Notes under the pieces: model-generated | What the model saw: only the letters and a program-made list of their open reading frames with translations | Database searches by the model: none | Told to the model about the DNA's origin: nothing | Made by a program: the position numbers and the translations under genes | Shown: positions 9,392-17,890 of the stretch, piece after piece | How the letters are laid out: each line of letters opens with the position of its first letter | Position numbering within the stretch: the stretch's first letter is position 1 | From: Muribaculum intestinale | Lineage (GTDB): Bacteria; Bacteroidota; Bacteroidia; Bacteroidales; Muribaculaceae | Length of the DNA: 64,000 nt | Assembly: GCF_002201515.1 (NCBI RefSeq) | Contig: NZ_CP021421.1 | Span: forward strand, 2,294,001 to 2,358,000 | Reading direction: 5' to 3'

Positions 9392-10168
9392 ATGAAACAA
9401 CCGTTAGCCTATGTGCATCCGGCCGCCAAGATTGCCCCGAGCGTGGTGATTGACCCGTTTGTCACTATCGACCAGAATGTGGAAATCGGAGAAGGCACCC
9501 GTATCGGCAGCAATGTTACTATCATGGAGGGTGCACGTATCGGTAAAAACTGCACGATATTCCCCGGAGCTGTAATCGGCGCCGTGCCGCAGGATCTTAA
9601 ATACAAAGGTGAGGATACTACCGCAATCATCGGCGACAACACAACCATCCGCGAGTTTGTGACTGTCAACCGTGGAACCGCAGCCAAGGGTAAGACTGTT
9701 GTCGGCAATAACTGTCTGATTATGGCTTACTGCCATGTAGCTCATGACTGTGTGGTAGGCGACAACGTTATCATGTCAAATGCCGTGCAGCTGGCCGGCG
9801 AGGTGCAGGTCGACAATTATGCCGTAATCGGTGGCGGTGCTCTTGTGCATCAGTTCTGTCATATCGGTCCTCATGTGATGCTTCAGGGCGGCGCTTTGGT
9901 CAACAAGGATATACCTCCGTTTGTAAAGGCCGGTCGTGAGCCGATTGCATATGCAGGTGTTAACTCTATCGGTCTGCGTCGGCGCAACTTCACCAACGAG
10001 CAGATTAGCGAAATTCAGGAAATCTATCGCTATCTCTATCTGTCGGGCATGAATTTCTCCGATGCCATAGACCGCATCGAGGCCGAACTTCCCGCCACAA
10101 AAGAGCGTGACGAGATTATTCTTTTCGTGCGCAATGCCAAGCGAGGCATCATCCGTGGCTACGTATAA
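9392..10168 (+). CDS. lpxA: UDP-N-acetylglucosamine O-acyltransferase
   Basis: This is the first lipid A enzyme, adding a 3-hydroxyacyl chain to the 3-OH of UDP-GlcNAc. At 258 residues it has the family length: a left-handed beta-helix of hexapeptide repeats (IDPFVTIDQNVEIGEGTRIG, IMEGARIGKNC) with the catalytic histidine in YCHVAHDCVVGDNVIMSNAVQLAGE, then a C-terminal helical part (INSIGLRRRNFTNEQISEIQEIYRYLY pattern). It lies 13 bases behind lpxC-fabZ, and the next gene begins 19 bases after its stop. Confidence 0.97.
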   Translation: MKQPLAYVHPAAKIAPSVVIDPFVTIDQNVEIGEGTRIGSNVTIMEGARIGKNCTIFPGAVIGAVPQDLKYKGEDTTAIIGDNTTIREFVTVNRGTAAKGKTVVGNNCLIMAYCHVAHDCVVGDNVIMSNAVQLAGEVQVDNYAVIGGGALVHQFCHIGPHVMLQGGALVNKDIPPFVKAGREPIAYAGVNSIGLRRRNFTNEQISEIQEIYRYLYLSGMNFSDAIDRIEAELPATKERDEIILFVRNAKRGIIRGYV

Positions 10169-10187
10169 ATACCGCATTGTCAATATC

Positions 10188-11384
10188 ATGGCTGCCGCTC
10201 TTAATGTAGTGTCGGCAGCCATGATTGCGCTTGTACTTCTGGTAGTCGGTGGGGTGACGGCGGTTGCTGAGAATCCTGCGGTATCTCCCGAAGTAAGAGG
10301 TGTATGGCTTACCACCAATGGCGGTCTCGATTGGCCGCGTGGTGAAAAAGGTGCCGAGGCGCAGAAGAAGGCTCTTGTAGATATGCTTGACAGATTGGAG
10401 AAGGCGCATTTCAATCTTGTTCTGTTTCAGGTGCAGGCCAACGGTGATGTGCTCTGGAAGTCGCGCCGTGAGCCCGCTATGGAAGCCGTTACAGGCAACG
10501 GCAGTTCGGCTCTTGATTTTGATGTGTGTCGCTTTGTCATAGATGAGTGTCATAAACGTCGTATGGAATGTCATGCATGGATAGTCCCCTTCCGTATGGG
10601 CTCATCGTCACACATCGCCCGATACAAGGATAATGCAGTTAAGCATCCCGGACAGTCACGACGGAAATATTGTGTGAGCTATCACGGCACAATGTGGCTT
10701 GACCCGGGAGTGCCCGATAACCGCAAATGGCTTGTAGGTCTTTATCGTGAACTTGTGCGCGCCTATGATTTCGATGGGCTGAGTCTTGACTATACCCGTT
10801 ATCCCGGCGCGGATTTTCCCGACAGCCGTACATATAAAAGATATGCGCCTAAACATATGTCGCTTGCCGAGTGGCGGCGTACTAATCTCAATAGTTTTGT
10901 CGCTGAATTGTATGATATGGTTGCTGAAGAGCGACCCGAGATGATGGTAGGGTCGGCGCCTATCGGCACATATAAGAATGTCGGAAAATTGCGGAATTCC
11001 ACTGCCTACGATTCGTTTTATCAGGATCCGGTTGAATGGATTTCTTCAGGTCATCATGACTTTATCGCCCCACAGATGTATTGGGATGAAAAATTCGGTT
11101 ATTCTGTAAATCTTGAGACATGGGTGCGCGAGGCGGCCAATTCGGCTCCTGTGGCGGCCGGACTTGCCGCTTACAAGATGATGGACGCGGGATGGAGCGA
11201 TGATGTAATTGTTGATCAGATAGCGAAGGCCAGAAAAATGAACGGCGTGAGTGGTGTGGTATTTTTCAGGGCCGAGCATGTAGTCGGCAACGATTCCAAG
11301 GCCAGGAGGCTTTACAGCCGGCTTTGTGATAAAATATTTACGTCTCCCGCGCCTCTTCCGTGGTTTTCCGGCGTTACAGAGTGA
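10188..11384 (+). CDS. GH10-like (DUF187/YngK) secreted glycosyl hydrolase
   Basis: This protein of about 399 residues belongs to the glycosyl-hydrolase-like 10 family, a TIM barrel typified by PEVRGVWLTTNGGLDWPRG at the N-terminus, FNLVLFQVQANGDVLW, the MECHAWIVPFRMG strand and FDGLSLDYTRYPG. A hydrophobic segment at residues about 3-25 should act as signal peptide or anchor. Upstream in-frame ATGs at 10107 and 10134 lie inside lpxA and place a polar stretch before the hydrophobic segment, so ATG 10188 is chosen. It follows lpxA by 19 bases and is probably cotranscribed. Substrate is unknown; family members act on bacterial or host glycans. Confidence 0.85.
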   Translation: MAAALNVVSAAMIALVLLVVGGVTAVAENPAVSPEVRGVWLTTNGGLDWPRGEKGAEAQKKALVDMLDRLEKAHFNLVLFQVQANGDVLWKSRREPAMEAVTGNGSSALDFDVCRFVIDECHKRRMECHAWIVPFRMGSSSHIARYKDNAVKHPGQSRRKYCVSYHGTMWLDPGVPDNRKWLVGLYRELVRAYDFDGLSLDYTRYPGADFPDSRTYKRYAPKHMSLAEWRRTNLNSFVAELYDMVAEERPEMMVGSAPIGTYKNVGKLRNSTAYDSFYQDPVEWISSGHHDFIAPQMYWDEKFGYSVNLETWVREAANSAPVAAGLAAYKMMDAGWSDDVIVDQIAKARKMNGVSGVVFFRAEHVVGNDSKARRLYSRLCDKIFTSPAPLPWFSGVTE

Positions 11385-11446
11385 CCTATACACAATGTTA
11401 CAATACATAGGCATAGATAAAAAGTGAGCAATTTGTAAGGCCAAAA

Positions 11447-11478
11447 TTTGTGGCTCGAAGTGAAATTGACTAACTTTG
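11447..11478 (+). promoter_or_regulatory. Promoter of the DUF3127 gene
   Basis: TTTG at 11447-11450 and TAACTTTG at 11471-11478 are 20 bases apart, matching the Bacteroidota promoter. The predicted leader is about 48 bases. Confidence 0.7.
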
Positions 11479-11530
11479 ACAAGATATTCGGTTCATTTCA
11501 GAATCATTAAAATATAATAATATATACAAA

Positions 11531-11917
11531 ATGGAAGTAGAAGGCAAAATCATATTGGCTCTTCCGGAGCAGTCGGGCGTTTCGCGTGCCGGCAATAACT
11601 GGAAGAAGCGTGAGTATGTGCTTGAAACGCACGAGACATATCCCAAGAAAGTGTTTTTCGTACTGTTTGGTGACCGTGCCGATCAGTATCCTCTCAATGT
11701 CGGTGATGAGATCCGTCTTAGCTTTGATATCAATAGCCGTGAATACAATGGCCGTTGGTTTACATCTATCGACGGATGGAAAGTAGAGCCTGTGGCCGCA
11801 CCTGCGGCTCCCGGTGGTATGCCGGCATCTGCCGTTCCTGCATATGGCGCACCGTCAGCACCTGCAGCTCCAATGCCTGATCTTAGTCCGGAACCAAACG
11901 ACGACCTTCCTTTCTAA
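11531..11917 (+). CDS. DUF3127 protein
   Basis: This 128-residue protein opens with the DUF3127 pattern MEVEGKIILALPEQSGVSRAGNNWKKREYVLE, followed by YPKKVFFVLFGDRADQYPLNVGDEIRLSFDINSREYNGRWFTSIDGWKV. The last 40 residues are a low-complexity Ala/Pro linker ending in the acidic tail EPNDDLPF. A beta-barrel domain with an acidic DDLPF-type tip resembles single-stranded DNA-binding proteins, whose tip recruits partners; the resemblance is mine and the function is not established. It has its own promoter and a strong hairpin behind it. Confidence 0.85.
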   Translation: MEVEGKIILALPEQSGVSRAGNNWKKREYVLETHETYPKKVFFVLFGDRADQYPLNVGDEIRLSFDINSREYNGRWFTSIDGWKVEPVAAPAAPGGMPASAVPAYGAPSAPAAPMPDLSPEPNDDLPF

Positions 11918-11936
11918 AAACTTCGGATAACGTCGT

Positions 11937-12006
11937 AATATCTCTAAAAACAAAGCGGAGAACGTAGATGAAACCTTACGTTCTCCGCTTTGTTTTTAGA
12001 GATATT
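11937..12006. terminator. Long perfect bidirectional hairpin
   Basis: Arms of 30 bases, 11937-11966 and 11977-12006, pair perfectly around a 10-base loop, and include A and T runs at the outer ends so either strand forms a stem with a U-rich end. It fills the gap between the convergent DUF3127 and DEAD-box genes and touches the helicase stop codon. Confidence 0.88.
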
Positions 12007-13397
12007 TATGCATCCTTGCTGCTTCTGTTGTTGCCGTCGGATGGACGGCGGCGGGGCTTATAACGTCGATTGCGAGGTTTCTTCTTATTGTCGGCTCCGT
12101 TGTTGCCCGTTGTCTGGTCGGATATTGCAGGTTGGCCATTGGGCGTATCGCCGATAGTGTCCGGTGATGGTTTATTCCTTCCGTCTTTTCCTTTTTGTCC
12201 GCGGCGATGTGTATTGCGTTCTTTGTTCTGACGGCGGTCTCCGCTGTTGCGGTCGCTGCGCCCGGTGTCTGCGCCGGGGATAAGGTCTTCGAGAGGAATC
12301 TTTATTTTTAGAGTCGACTCTACCCGGGAGAATGCACGTCGGTCGCGAGGAGAAACGATTGTTACGGCCATTCCCTCGGCGTTGGCGCGGCCTGTGCGTC
12401 CGATGCGGTGTACATAATCCTCGGGTTCACGCGGCACATCGTAGTTTACAACCATGGATATATCGTCGATATCTATGCCGCGGGCCAGAAGGTCGGTGGC
12501 TACGAGCACATCCAGGCGTTCGGCTCTGAAATCGTGGATAGTGTCATCTCGTTCCTTTTGTCCGAGATCGGAGTGTATCTCTGCCGCTTTTATGCCTGCC
12601 CTGCGCAGTGAGCGTGTGAGATCGCGCACTCCGAGTTTGGACGATGCGAATACGATTACTTTTGAGCCATGGCGCTCCTTAAGCAGTTGTCGGAGGATGC
12701 TTTCCTTCTGATTGTCACCACACATTACGGCCGACTGTACGATTTTTTCTACAGGTCTTGACGGGGCAATCTTCACTTCAGCTGGATTGCGCAGGATATC
12801 TTTGGCGAGTTTCCGTATGCGCGGTGGCATTGTGGCCGAGAACAGTAGTGTCTGTCGCTCTGACGGAAGTTGGGTGGCTATGCGCATGATATCGTCATAG
12901 AATCCCATGTCAAGCATTCTGTCGGCTTCGTCAAGTATGAAGTATTTTACCTGGCTAAGGTCGATTCCGCCCATCTGCAACAGAGCCTGGAGACGGCCGG
13001 GAGTGGCGATGACTACATCGGTGCCTTCTTTCATTGCCCTTTGCTGGCGTGCGAATGTGGCTCCGTCGGTGCCGCCATAGATTGCGAGCGATGATATAGG
13101 GAGGTAATATGAAAATCCGTCCATCTGCTGCTCAATCTGCTGTGCAAGTTCTCTGGTCGGAGCCATCACGATACAGTTTACTCCTGTGGCGGGCGCCGGC
13201 AGGTCGGCGAGAAGGTCAATTACCGGCAGCAGGTAGGCGGCTGTCTTGCCGGTTCCGGTCTGTGCTATCGCTATAAGGTCGTGTCCTTCCAGTACAAGAG
13301 GTATAGCCTGTTCCTGTATGGGGGTGCACTCGTCGAAGTGCATCGCATAAATTGCGTCGAGTATGTCGTCGCTTAAATCAAGATCTTCAAAATGCAT
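12006..13397 (-). CDS. DEAD-box RNA helicase, RhlE-like
   Basis: This is an ATP-dependent RNA helicase of 463 residues. Motifs in order: Q-motif region CTPIQEQAIP, Walker A AQTGTGKTAAYLL, PTRELAQQ, TPGRL, DEAD in FILDEADRMLDMGF, SAT in LFSATMPP, then the C-terminal RecA domain with HRIGRTGRA. From about residue 365 the tail is basic, Arg/Lys/Asn/Gly-rich and low in complexity, as in RhlE-type helicases that act in ribosome assembly or cold adaptation. An in-frame TTG at 13403 exists, but ATG 13397 is the likely start; a TAACTTTG element ends only three bases before it. Confidence 0.94.
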   Translation of the reverse strand: MHFEDLDLSDDILDAIYAMHFDECTPIQEQAIPLVLEGHDLIAIAQTGTGKTAAYLLPVIDLLADLPAPATGVNCIVMAPTRELAQQIEQQMDGFSYYLPISSLAIYGGTDGATFARQQRAMKEGTDVVIATPGRLQALLQMGGIDLSQVKYFILDEADRMLDMGFYDDIMRIATQLPSERQTLLFSATMPPRIRKLAKDILRNPAEVKIAPSRPVEKIVQSAVMCGDNQKESILRQLLKERHGSKVIVFASSKLGVRDLTRSLRRAGIKAAEIHSDLGQKERDDTIHDFRAERLDVLVATDLLARGIDIDDISMVVNYDVPREPEDYVHRIGRTGRANAEGMAVTIVSPRDRRAFSRVESTLKIKIPLEDLIPGADTGRSDRNSGDRRQNKERNTHRRGQKGKDGRNKPSPDTIGDTPNGQPAISDQTTGNNGADNKKKPRNRRYKPRRRPSDGNNRSSKDA

Positions 13398-13400
13398 GTG

Positions 13401-13408
13401 CAAAGTTA
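13401..13408 (-). promoter_or_regulatory. -7 element abutting the helicase start codon
   Basis: The minus strand reads TAACTTTG, then CAC, then ATG. With the -7 element 3 bases before the ATG, transcription would begin at or next to the start codon, giving a leaderless message. A second near match lies just upstream (CTTTG preceded by TATA). Confidence 0.5.
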
Positions 13409-13606
13409 CAAAGTATACCCCGATTATACAATGAATCGTTTGGTAAAACCTGTGATGTATGTCGATACTGATAATCGATATTATTCCATAGAGGGTTAAT
13501 ATAGATTATAATTTCTTTGGCTTTTTTATTTCAACCTAACTGTCGTCACAGTCGTTTTTTTATCTGAAAGTGAATATAAACAAGGTAAAACTCTAATTCT
13601 ATTATT

Positions 13607-13921
13607 ATGGACAAAGAAAAGAAATCTTATCATTTCAATATCACTGAGGTACAGGATGGTAAAATCCAGGAAGTTATGAACTTCAACTTCGGAGGTCATC
13701 ATGATTTAGCTGTTATGGTGAAGAAACTTGAGGCAACCGGTATGTTCTCTGACAAGCATTCCAGGGAGCTTGTCATCGGTCTGCGTCTGCTTCATCATGT
13801 CGCCAAGAAGTATCCTGACAATGAGATTATCAAGGCTTTTGCTCCTGCTCTCGATGCCTTTAAGAAGAGTATAAAGGCTAAGGCCGGCGGAGGTTGCGGA
13901 TGCTCATGCGAAGGGAAGTGA
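13607..13921 (+). CDS. DUF3861-like small protein with cysteine-rich tail
   Basis: This 104-residue protein has the apparent DUF3861 pattern: an N-terminal strand (KSYHFNITEVQDGK), HHDLAVMVKKLE, then RELVIGLRLLHHVAKKYPDNEIIKAFAPALDAFKKSIK. The family is small, cytoplasmic and uncharacterised. After the domain comes a glycine/cysteine tail, AGGGCGCSCEGK, with three cysteines in a CxCxC arrangement that could bind metal or be a redox handle; that is inference. It is a single-gene unit with a terminator at 13952. Family assignment is from memory of the pattern, not a search. Confidence 0.7.
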   Translation: MDKEKKSYHFNITEVQDGKIQEVMNFNFGGHHDLAVMVKKLEATGMFSDKHSRELVIGLRLLHHVAKKYPDNEIIKAFAPALDAFKKSIKAKAGGGCGCSCEGK

Positions 13922-13951
13922 TATAATTCGTAATCAGATAGAGTGACAAGC

Positions 13952-13988
13952 AAAAATAAGCCCGACCATGTTGGCCGGGCTTATTTTT
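13952..13988. terminator. Bidirectional terminator
   Basis: Arms of 13 bases at 13952-13964 and 13976-13988 carry A5 at one end and T-rich sequence at the other, so both strands give a hairpin with a U tract. It separates the convergent DUF3861-like gene and the TPR lipoprotein. Confidence 0.88.
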
Positions 13989-14007
13989 TGACTATGATAT
14001 AATATTA

Positions 14008-15690
14008 TCAGAGTGCGCTGAGGTTGAAGTTGGCAAACTCGAGGTCGTTCTGAGCACGCTTGAGCATGTTGTTGTCGAGTTTTACAGCCTGACGCAGGTT
14101 GTTGTACACCATGTTGTTGTTGTTAGTGCGGGCACCGAGTACAGCAGTAAGGTAGAATGTTGTAGCATCGGGATTCTTTACGCCGGCGAGTGTATTCTTT
14201 GCCTTGCTGTAGTCCTTGTTGAGAATCTGGGCAAGAGCGGCATTGTTGGTCTTGCTGTCGCCGAAAGCGCGTACTGCCGAGTTGTAGTCGCCCTGCTTGA
14301 GGTAATATACTCCGAGAGCATCGCCAAGGGCATCTACGCCGGCTGCATTGCCGAATTTAGAGGATGCGTCCTTGTAGTTCTGGTTGAGAAGAGATACCAG
14401 ACCGAGGTTCATCTGCGATTCGGGTGCGTTGGGAGCAAGTTTGGCGGCCTGTGCGAAGTTGGCGGCTGCAGCCTCGTAGTCCTTGTCGATATACTGGCAC
14501 ATACCGAGGTTGTTGTATGTGCGGTAGTCGTTGGGGTAGAGCTCTACAGCCTTGTCGTAAATCTGGAGGCGCTTGTTGTTGTCGTCGGTGAGTGTGGCGG
14601 CATAGAGGAGCTCGTCGACAGTGAGAGCCTTGGGGTTGGAGAGGAAGATGTTCATGATTTCCTCGTCGCTCTTGCCGATAACATCGATAGAGGCAGTGAT
14701 GCGTGAGTAGCGGAGCTGGGGAAGGATAGTCTCGGCGAGCTGGTCAAATACCGAGCTGAGGTTGCGGATTTCCTTCTCGCGCTGTTCGGGATCCTTGTAC
14801 ATGGAGAGTACGCTGAGGATAAGGTCTTTGTCCTGGATGTTGCTGGCGGCAACGAGCTTCTGGAAGCCTTCCCAGTCCTGAGGAGTGAAGTTGGCGGTAA
14901 GTTCGCCGAATTCGGTGATATTGTCCTTCTTGAGGCTCTTCTGCATGTATGCGAGAGTGTTCTTCTCGCGGTTTTCAGCGAGTTTGGTGTTGAGTTTTAC
15001 ACCACCGTCGGGAGATGCAGTCGACTTGATGTTGATTTCCTTGATTTCGCGGCGGCTGTCGTCGTTGGCTTCCACGAGTTCTTTGTGGAGGTCAAGCATA
15101 GACTTGGAGCCGAGTTCACCCTTGCGCAGGTTGGCCTGGTTGATGAGGAACTTGATGTCGGCGTCGTATTTTTCGTTGATGATGCGCTGGAACTTGTCGT
15201 TTGCGATGGCGGGTGTCACAGTGCCGGCATCGGCGATGGCTGCGGTAGCCACAACGCCTTCGGCCACTTTCACGCGGGGAAGTGCATACTGCTTGTTGCC
15301 CTGACGCACGGTGAACGCAAGAGTAAGATCGCTGCGGTTCATCTCGGGGTTGTATACATACTGTACGGGAATAGTGACAGAGCCTCCGTTGTTGTAATTG
15401 ATTACCGGGTTGTTACCGCGTACTTTCTCGCCCTGGAAAGTGTAGGGAGCGGAAGCTACTTCCATTCCGTTGAATTCAAGGTAAGGAGTTACGGTCACCT
15501 CGGCGTTCTTCTGGAAGAACTTGGCCGGAATATTGCCGGTAACAGTTGCGGGAACTTTGTCACCTACTACTTCAAGAGGATTGGGATTTACCGAGAAGTA
15601 GTCGGACTTGAACTGATTCATCTTCTTGCCGCAACCGGTAAGCATCACGGTGCCGGCGAGGATGATTGAATAGCATACTTTGCTGTTCAT
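14008..15690 (-). CDS. TPR lipoprotein with OmpA-like segment
   Basis: This 560-residue protein begins with a lipoprotein signal (hydrophobic run ending LTGC at about residue 19), so it should be lipid-anchored in the envelope. Residues about 20-170 are beta-rich. Residues about 225-290 contain REIKEINIKSTASPDGG and AENREKNTLAYMQ, resembling an OmpA-like peptidoglycan-binding core. The C-terminal 190 residues are TPR-like repeats (YRTYNNLGMCQYIDKDYEAAAANFAQA). The 42 upstream in-frame residues have no signal peptide, so ATG 15690 is used. Similar surface lipoproteins occur widely in Bacteroidales. A role in envelope scaffolding is inference. Confidence 0.8.
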   Translation of the reverse strand: MNSKVCYSIILAGTVMLTGCGKKMNQFKSDYFSVNPNPLEVVGDKVPATVTGNIPAKFFQKNAEVTVTPYLEFNGMEVASAPYTFQGEKVRGNNPVINYNNGGSVTIPVQYVYNPEMNRSDLTLAFTVRQGNKQYALPRVKVAEGVVATAAIADAGTVTPAIANDKFQRIINEKYDADIKFLINQANLRKGELGSKSMLDLHKELVEANDDSRREIKEINIKSTASPDGGVKLNTKLAENREKNTLAYMQKSLKKDNITEFGELTANFTPQDWEGFQKLVAASNIQDKDLILSVLSMYKDPEQREKEIRNLSSVFDQLAETILPQLRYSRITASIDVIGKSDEEIMNIFLSNPKALTVDELLYAATLTDDNNKRLQIYDKAVELYPNDYRTYNNLGMCQYIDKDYEAAAANFAQAAKLAPNAPESQMNLGLVSLLNQNYKDASSKFGNAAGVDALGDALGVYYLKQGDYNSAVRAFGDSKTNNAALAQILNKDYSKAKNTLAGVKNPDATTFYLTAVLGARTNNNNMVYNNLRQAVKLDNNMLKRAQNDLEFANFNLSAL

Positions 15691-15791
15691 GATGTGATAA
15701 ATGTATTGGTAATTAGTGTTGAGCAGATGGCTTGCCGCGCCAAGGAAGACGGGTCTGTCGCGACCTGGCTCCACTTTGACATTCGACAACA

Positions 15792-15799
15792 CAAAATTA
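15792..15799 (-). promoter_or_regulatory. -7 element for the TPR lipoprotein
   Basis: The minus strand reads TAATTTTG, an exact TAnnTTTG match, preceded by a long A run. A leader of about 98 bases would precede the start codon. It overlaps the false N-terminal extension, supporting the shorter gene. Confidence 0.55.
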
Positions 15800-15935
15800 C
15801 TTTTTTTTCCTATCAATACAGCATTTTAGGGTGGATAAAATTGCAATAAAATGTTAAATATATTAATTTAGGTAGAATAAGACGACTCCGCTAAATTTTG
15901 AATATACCTCAGAATGTTGTATGGAAAAAATGTAT

Positions 15936-15943
15936 TAACTTTG
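15936..15943 (+). promoter_or_regulatory. -7 element for speA
   Basis: TAACTTTG on the plus strand, 40 bases before the speA ATG. A weak TTG at 15917-15919 is the only -33 candidate, at a short spacing. Confidence 0.55.
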
Positions 15944-15983
15944 TGTGTTAAATAATTATTAATTAAATATACGTTTTCTGCCA

Positions 15984-17882
15984 ATGAGAAAATGGCGTAT
16001 CGAGGACAGCGCGGAGCTGTATAATATCACCGGATGGGGTATGAAGTATTTCTCCATCAACGAGAAAGGTCACGTGGCCGTAACGCCTCGCGAGGGTTGT
16101 GCGGCGGTGGATATTAAGGATGTGCTTGACGAGCTACAGGTAAGGGATGTGGCCGCGCCTGTGCTTTTGCGTTTTCCCGACATTCTCGACAACCGTGTCG
16201 AGAAAATCTCACGATGCTTCCGCCTGGCTGCGGATGAGTATGGCTACGAGGCCAAAAATTTCATTATCTATCCCATCAAGGTAAATCAGATGCGGCAGGT
16301 AGTTGAGGAGATTGTGAGTCATGGTAAGAAATTCAATATCGGTCTTGAGGCAGGCTCCAAGCCTGAGCTTCATGCTGTGCTTGCTACCAATATAGCCGAA
16401 AATGCCCTTATCATATGCAACGGATATAAGGACAACGAGTATATCGAGCTTGCGCTGCTTGCACAGAAGATGGGTCGCAACATATATCTGGTGGTAGAGA
16501 AACTCAATGAGTTGCAGGCTATCGCCGAGGTGTCGAAGCGTCTTGGCATATCGCCGAACGTAGGCATGCGAATCAAACTGTCCAGTTCCGGTTCCGGAAA
16601 ATGGGAGGAATCAGGCGGCGATCAGTCTAAATTCGGGCTCAACTCGTCGGAACTCCTCACCGCACTCGATTTTCTTGAACGTCACAAGATGAAGGAGTGC
16701 CTTAAGCTGATACATTTCCATATCGGAAGCCAGATTACCAAGATTCGCCGTATAAAGAATGCTTTGCGTGAGGCTACACAGTTCTATGTACAGCTTTCAC
16801 GTCTTGGCTACAATATCGACTTTATTGATATCGGAGGAGGTCTGGGTGTGGACTATGACGGCACTCGCTCGTCGTCAAGTGAGAGTTCGATGAACTATTC
16901 AATCCAGGAGTATGCCAACGACTCTGTGTCGGCGCTTGTGGATGCGTGTGTGAAAAATGGTCTGAAGCAACCCAATATCATTACCGAGAGCGGCCGTTCG
17001 CTTACCGCCCATCATTCGGTGCTTATATTTGAGGCTTTGGCTGCAACGTCTCTACCGGCATGGGATGATCGCGAGGAGGCCGGACCCGATGACCACGAAC
17101 TTGTAAGAGAGCTCTACGATATATATGACAAGCTCAATCAGCCGCGTATGTTCGAAAGCTGGCACGATTCTCTTCAGATAAGGGAGGAGGCGCTCGACCT
17201 GTTCAGCCTCGGAATGCTTGACCTTCGTTCGCGGGCGCAGGTTGAAAAACTCTTTTGGTCTATCGCACGAGAAGTAGGCGATATCGCAAGTACGCTTAAG
17301 CATGCTCCTGAAGAGTTGCGCAAGATATCAAAAATGCTCCCCGACAAGTATTTTTGCAATTTCTCCCTGTTTCAGTCTCTTCCCGACTCATGGGCTATCG
17401 ACCAGGTGTTTCCGATAATGCCGATATCCCGTCTCGACGAAAAGCCTACCCGCACGGCTACTCTTCAGGATATCACATGTGATTCCGACGGGAAGATTGC
17501 CAACTTCATCTCTTCACACGGCAACTCTAACTCATTGCCCGTGCATCCTCTCCGCGAAAAGGAACCATATTATATCGGTGTATTCCTTGTCGGAGCCTAT
17601 CAGGAGATTCTCGGCGACATGCACAATCTCTTCGGAGATACCAATGCCGTGCATATAAGTGTCTACAAAGATCGCTATGAAATCGACCAGATTATCTATG
17701 GCGAGACAGTAGACGAGGTGCTTGACTATGTGCAATATAATCCGAAACGCCTTGTGAGGAATGTTGAGACATGGGTTACATCATCGATGAAAAACGGCAA
17801 GATTTCTCCCGAAGAGGGTCGTGAGTTCCTGAGCAAATACCGTTCGGGACTGTATGGATATACATATCTCGAAAAAGACTGA
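15984..17882 (+). CDS. speA: Biosynthetic arginine decarboxylase
   Basis: This is a PLP-dependent fold-III decarboxylase converting arginine to agmatine, the first step to putrescine and spermidine. The 632-residue length suits SpeA. The PLP lysine lies in FIIYPIKVNQMRQVVEE near residue 99; HFHIGSQI, FIDIGGGLGVDYDGT and the C-terminal MHNLFGDTNAVH are further family motifs. It has its own -7 element; truA begins only 8 bases after the stop, so the pair is probably cotranscribed. Confidence 0.97.
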   Translation: MRKWRIEDSAELYNITGWGMKYFSINEKGHVAVTPREGCAAVDIKDVLDELQVRDVAAPVLLRFPDILDNRVEKISRCFRLAADEYGYEAKNFIIYPIKVNQMRQVVEEIVSHGKKFNIGLEAGSKPELHAVLATNIAENALIICNGYKDNEYIELALLAQKMGRNIYLVVEKLNELQAIAEVSKRLGISPNVGMRIKLSSSGSGKWEESGGDQSKFGLNSSELLTALDFLERHKMKECLKLIHFHIGSQITKIRRIKNALREATQFYVQLSRLGYNIDFIDIGGGLGVDYDGTRSSSSESSMNYSIQEYANDSVSALVDACVKNGLKQPNIITESGRSLTAHHSVLIFEALAATSLPAWDDREEAGPDDHELVRELYDIYDKLNQPRMFESWHDSLQIREEALDLFSLGMLDLRSRAQVEKLFWSIAREVGDIASTLKHAPEELRKISKMLPDKYFCNFSLFQSLPDSWAIDQVFPIMPISRLDEKPTRTATLQDITCDSDGKIANFISSHGNSNSLPVHPLREKEPYYIGVFLVGAYQEILGDMHNLFGDTNAVHISVYKDRYEIDQIIYGETVDEVLDYVQYNPKRLVRNVETWVTSSMKNGKISPEEGREFLSKYRSGLYGYTYLEKD

Positions 17883-17890
17883 CCGACGGC

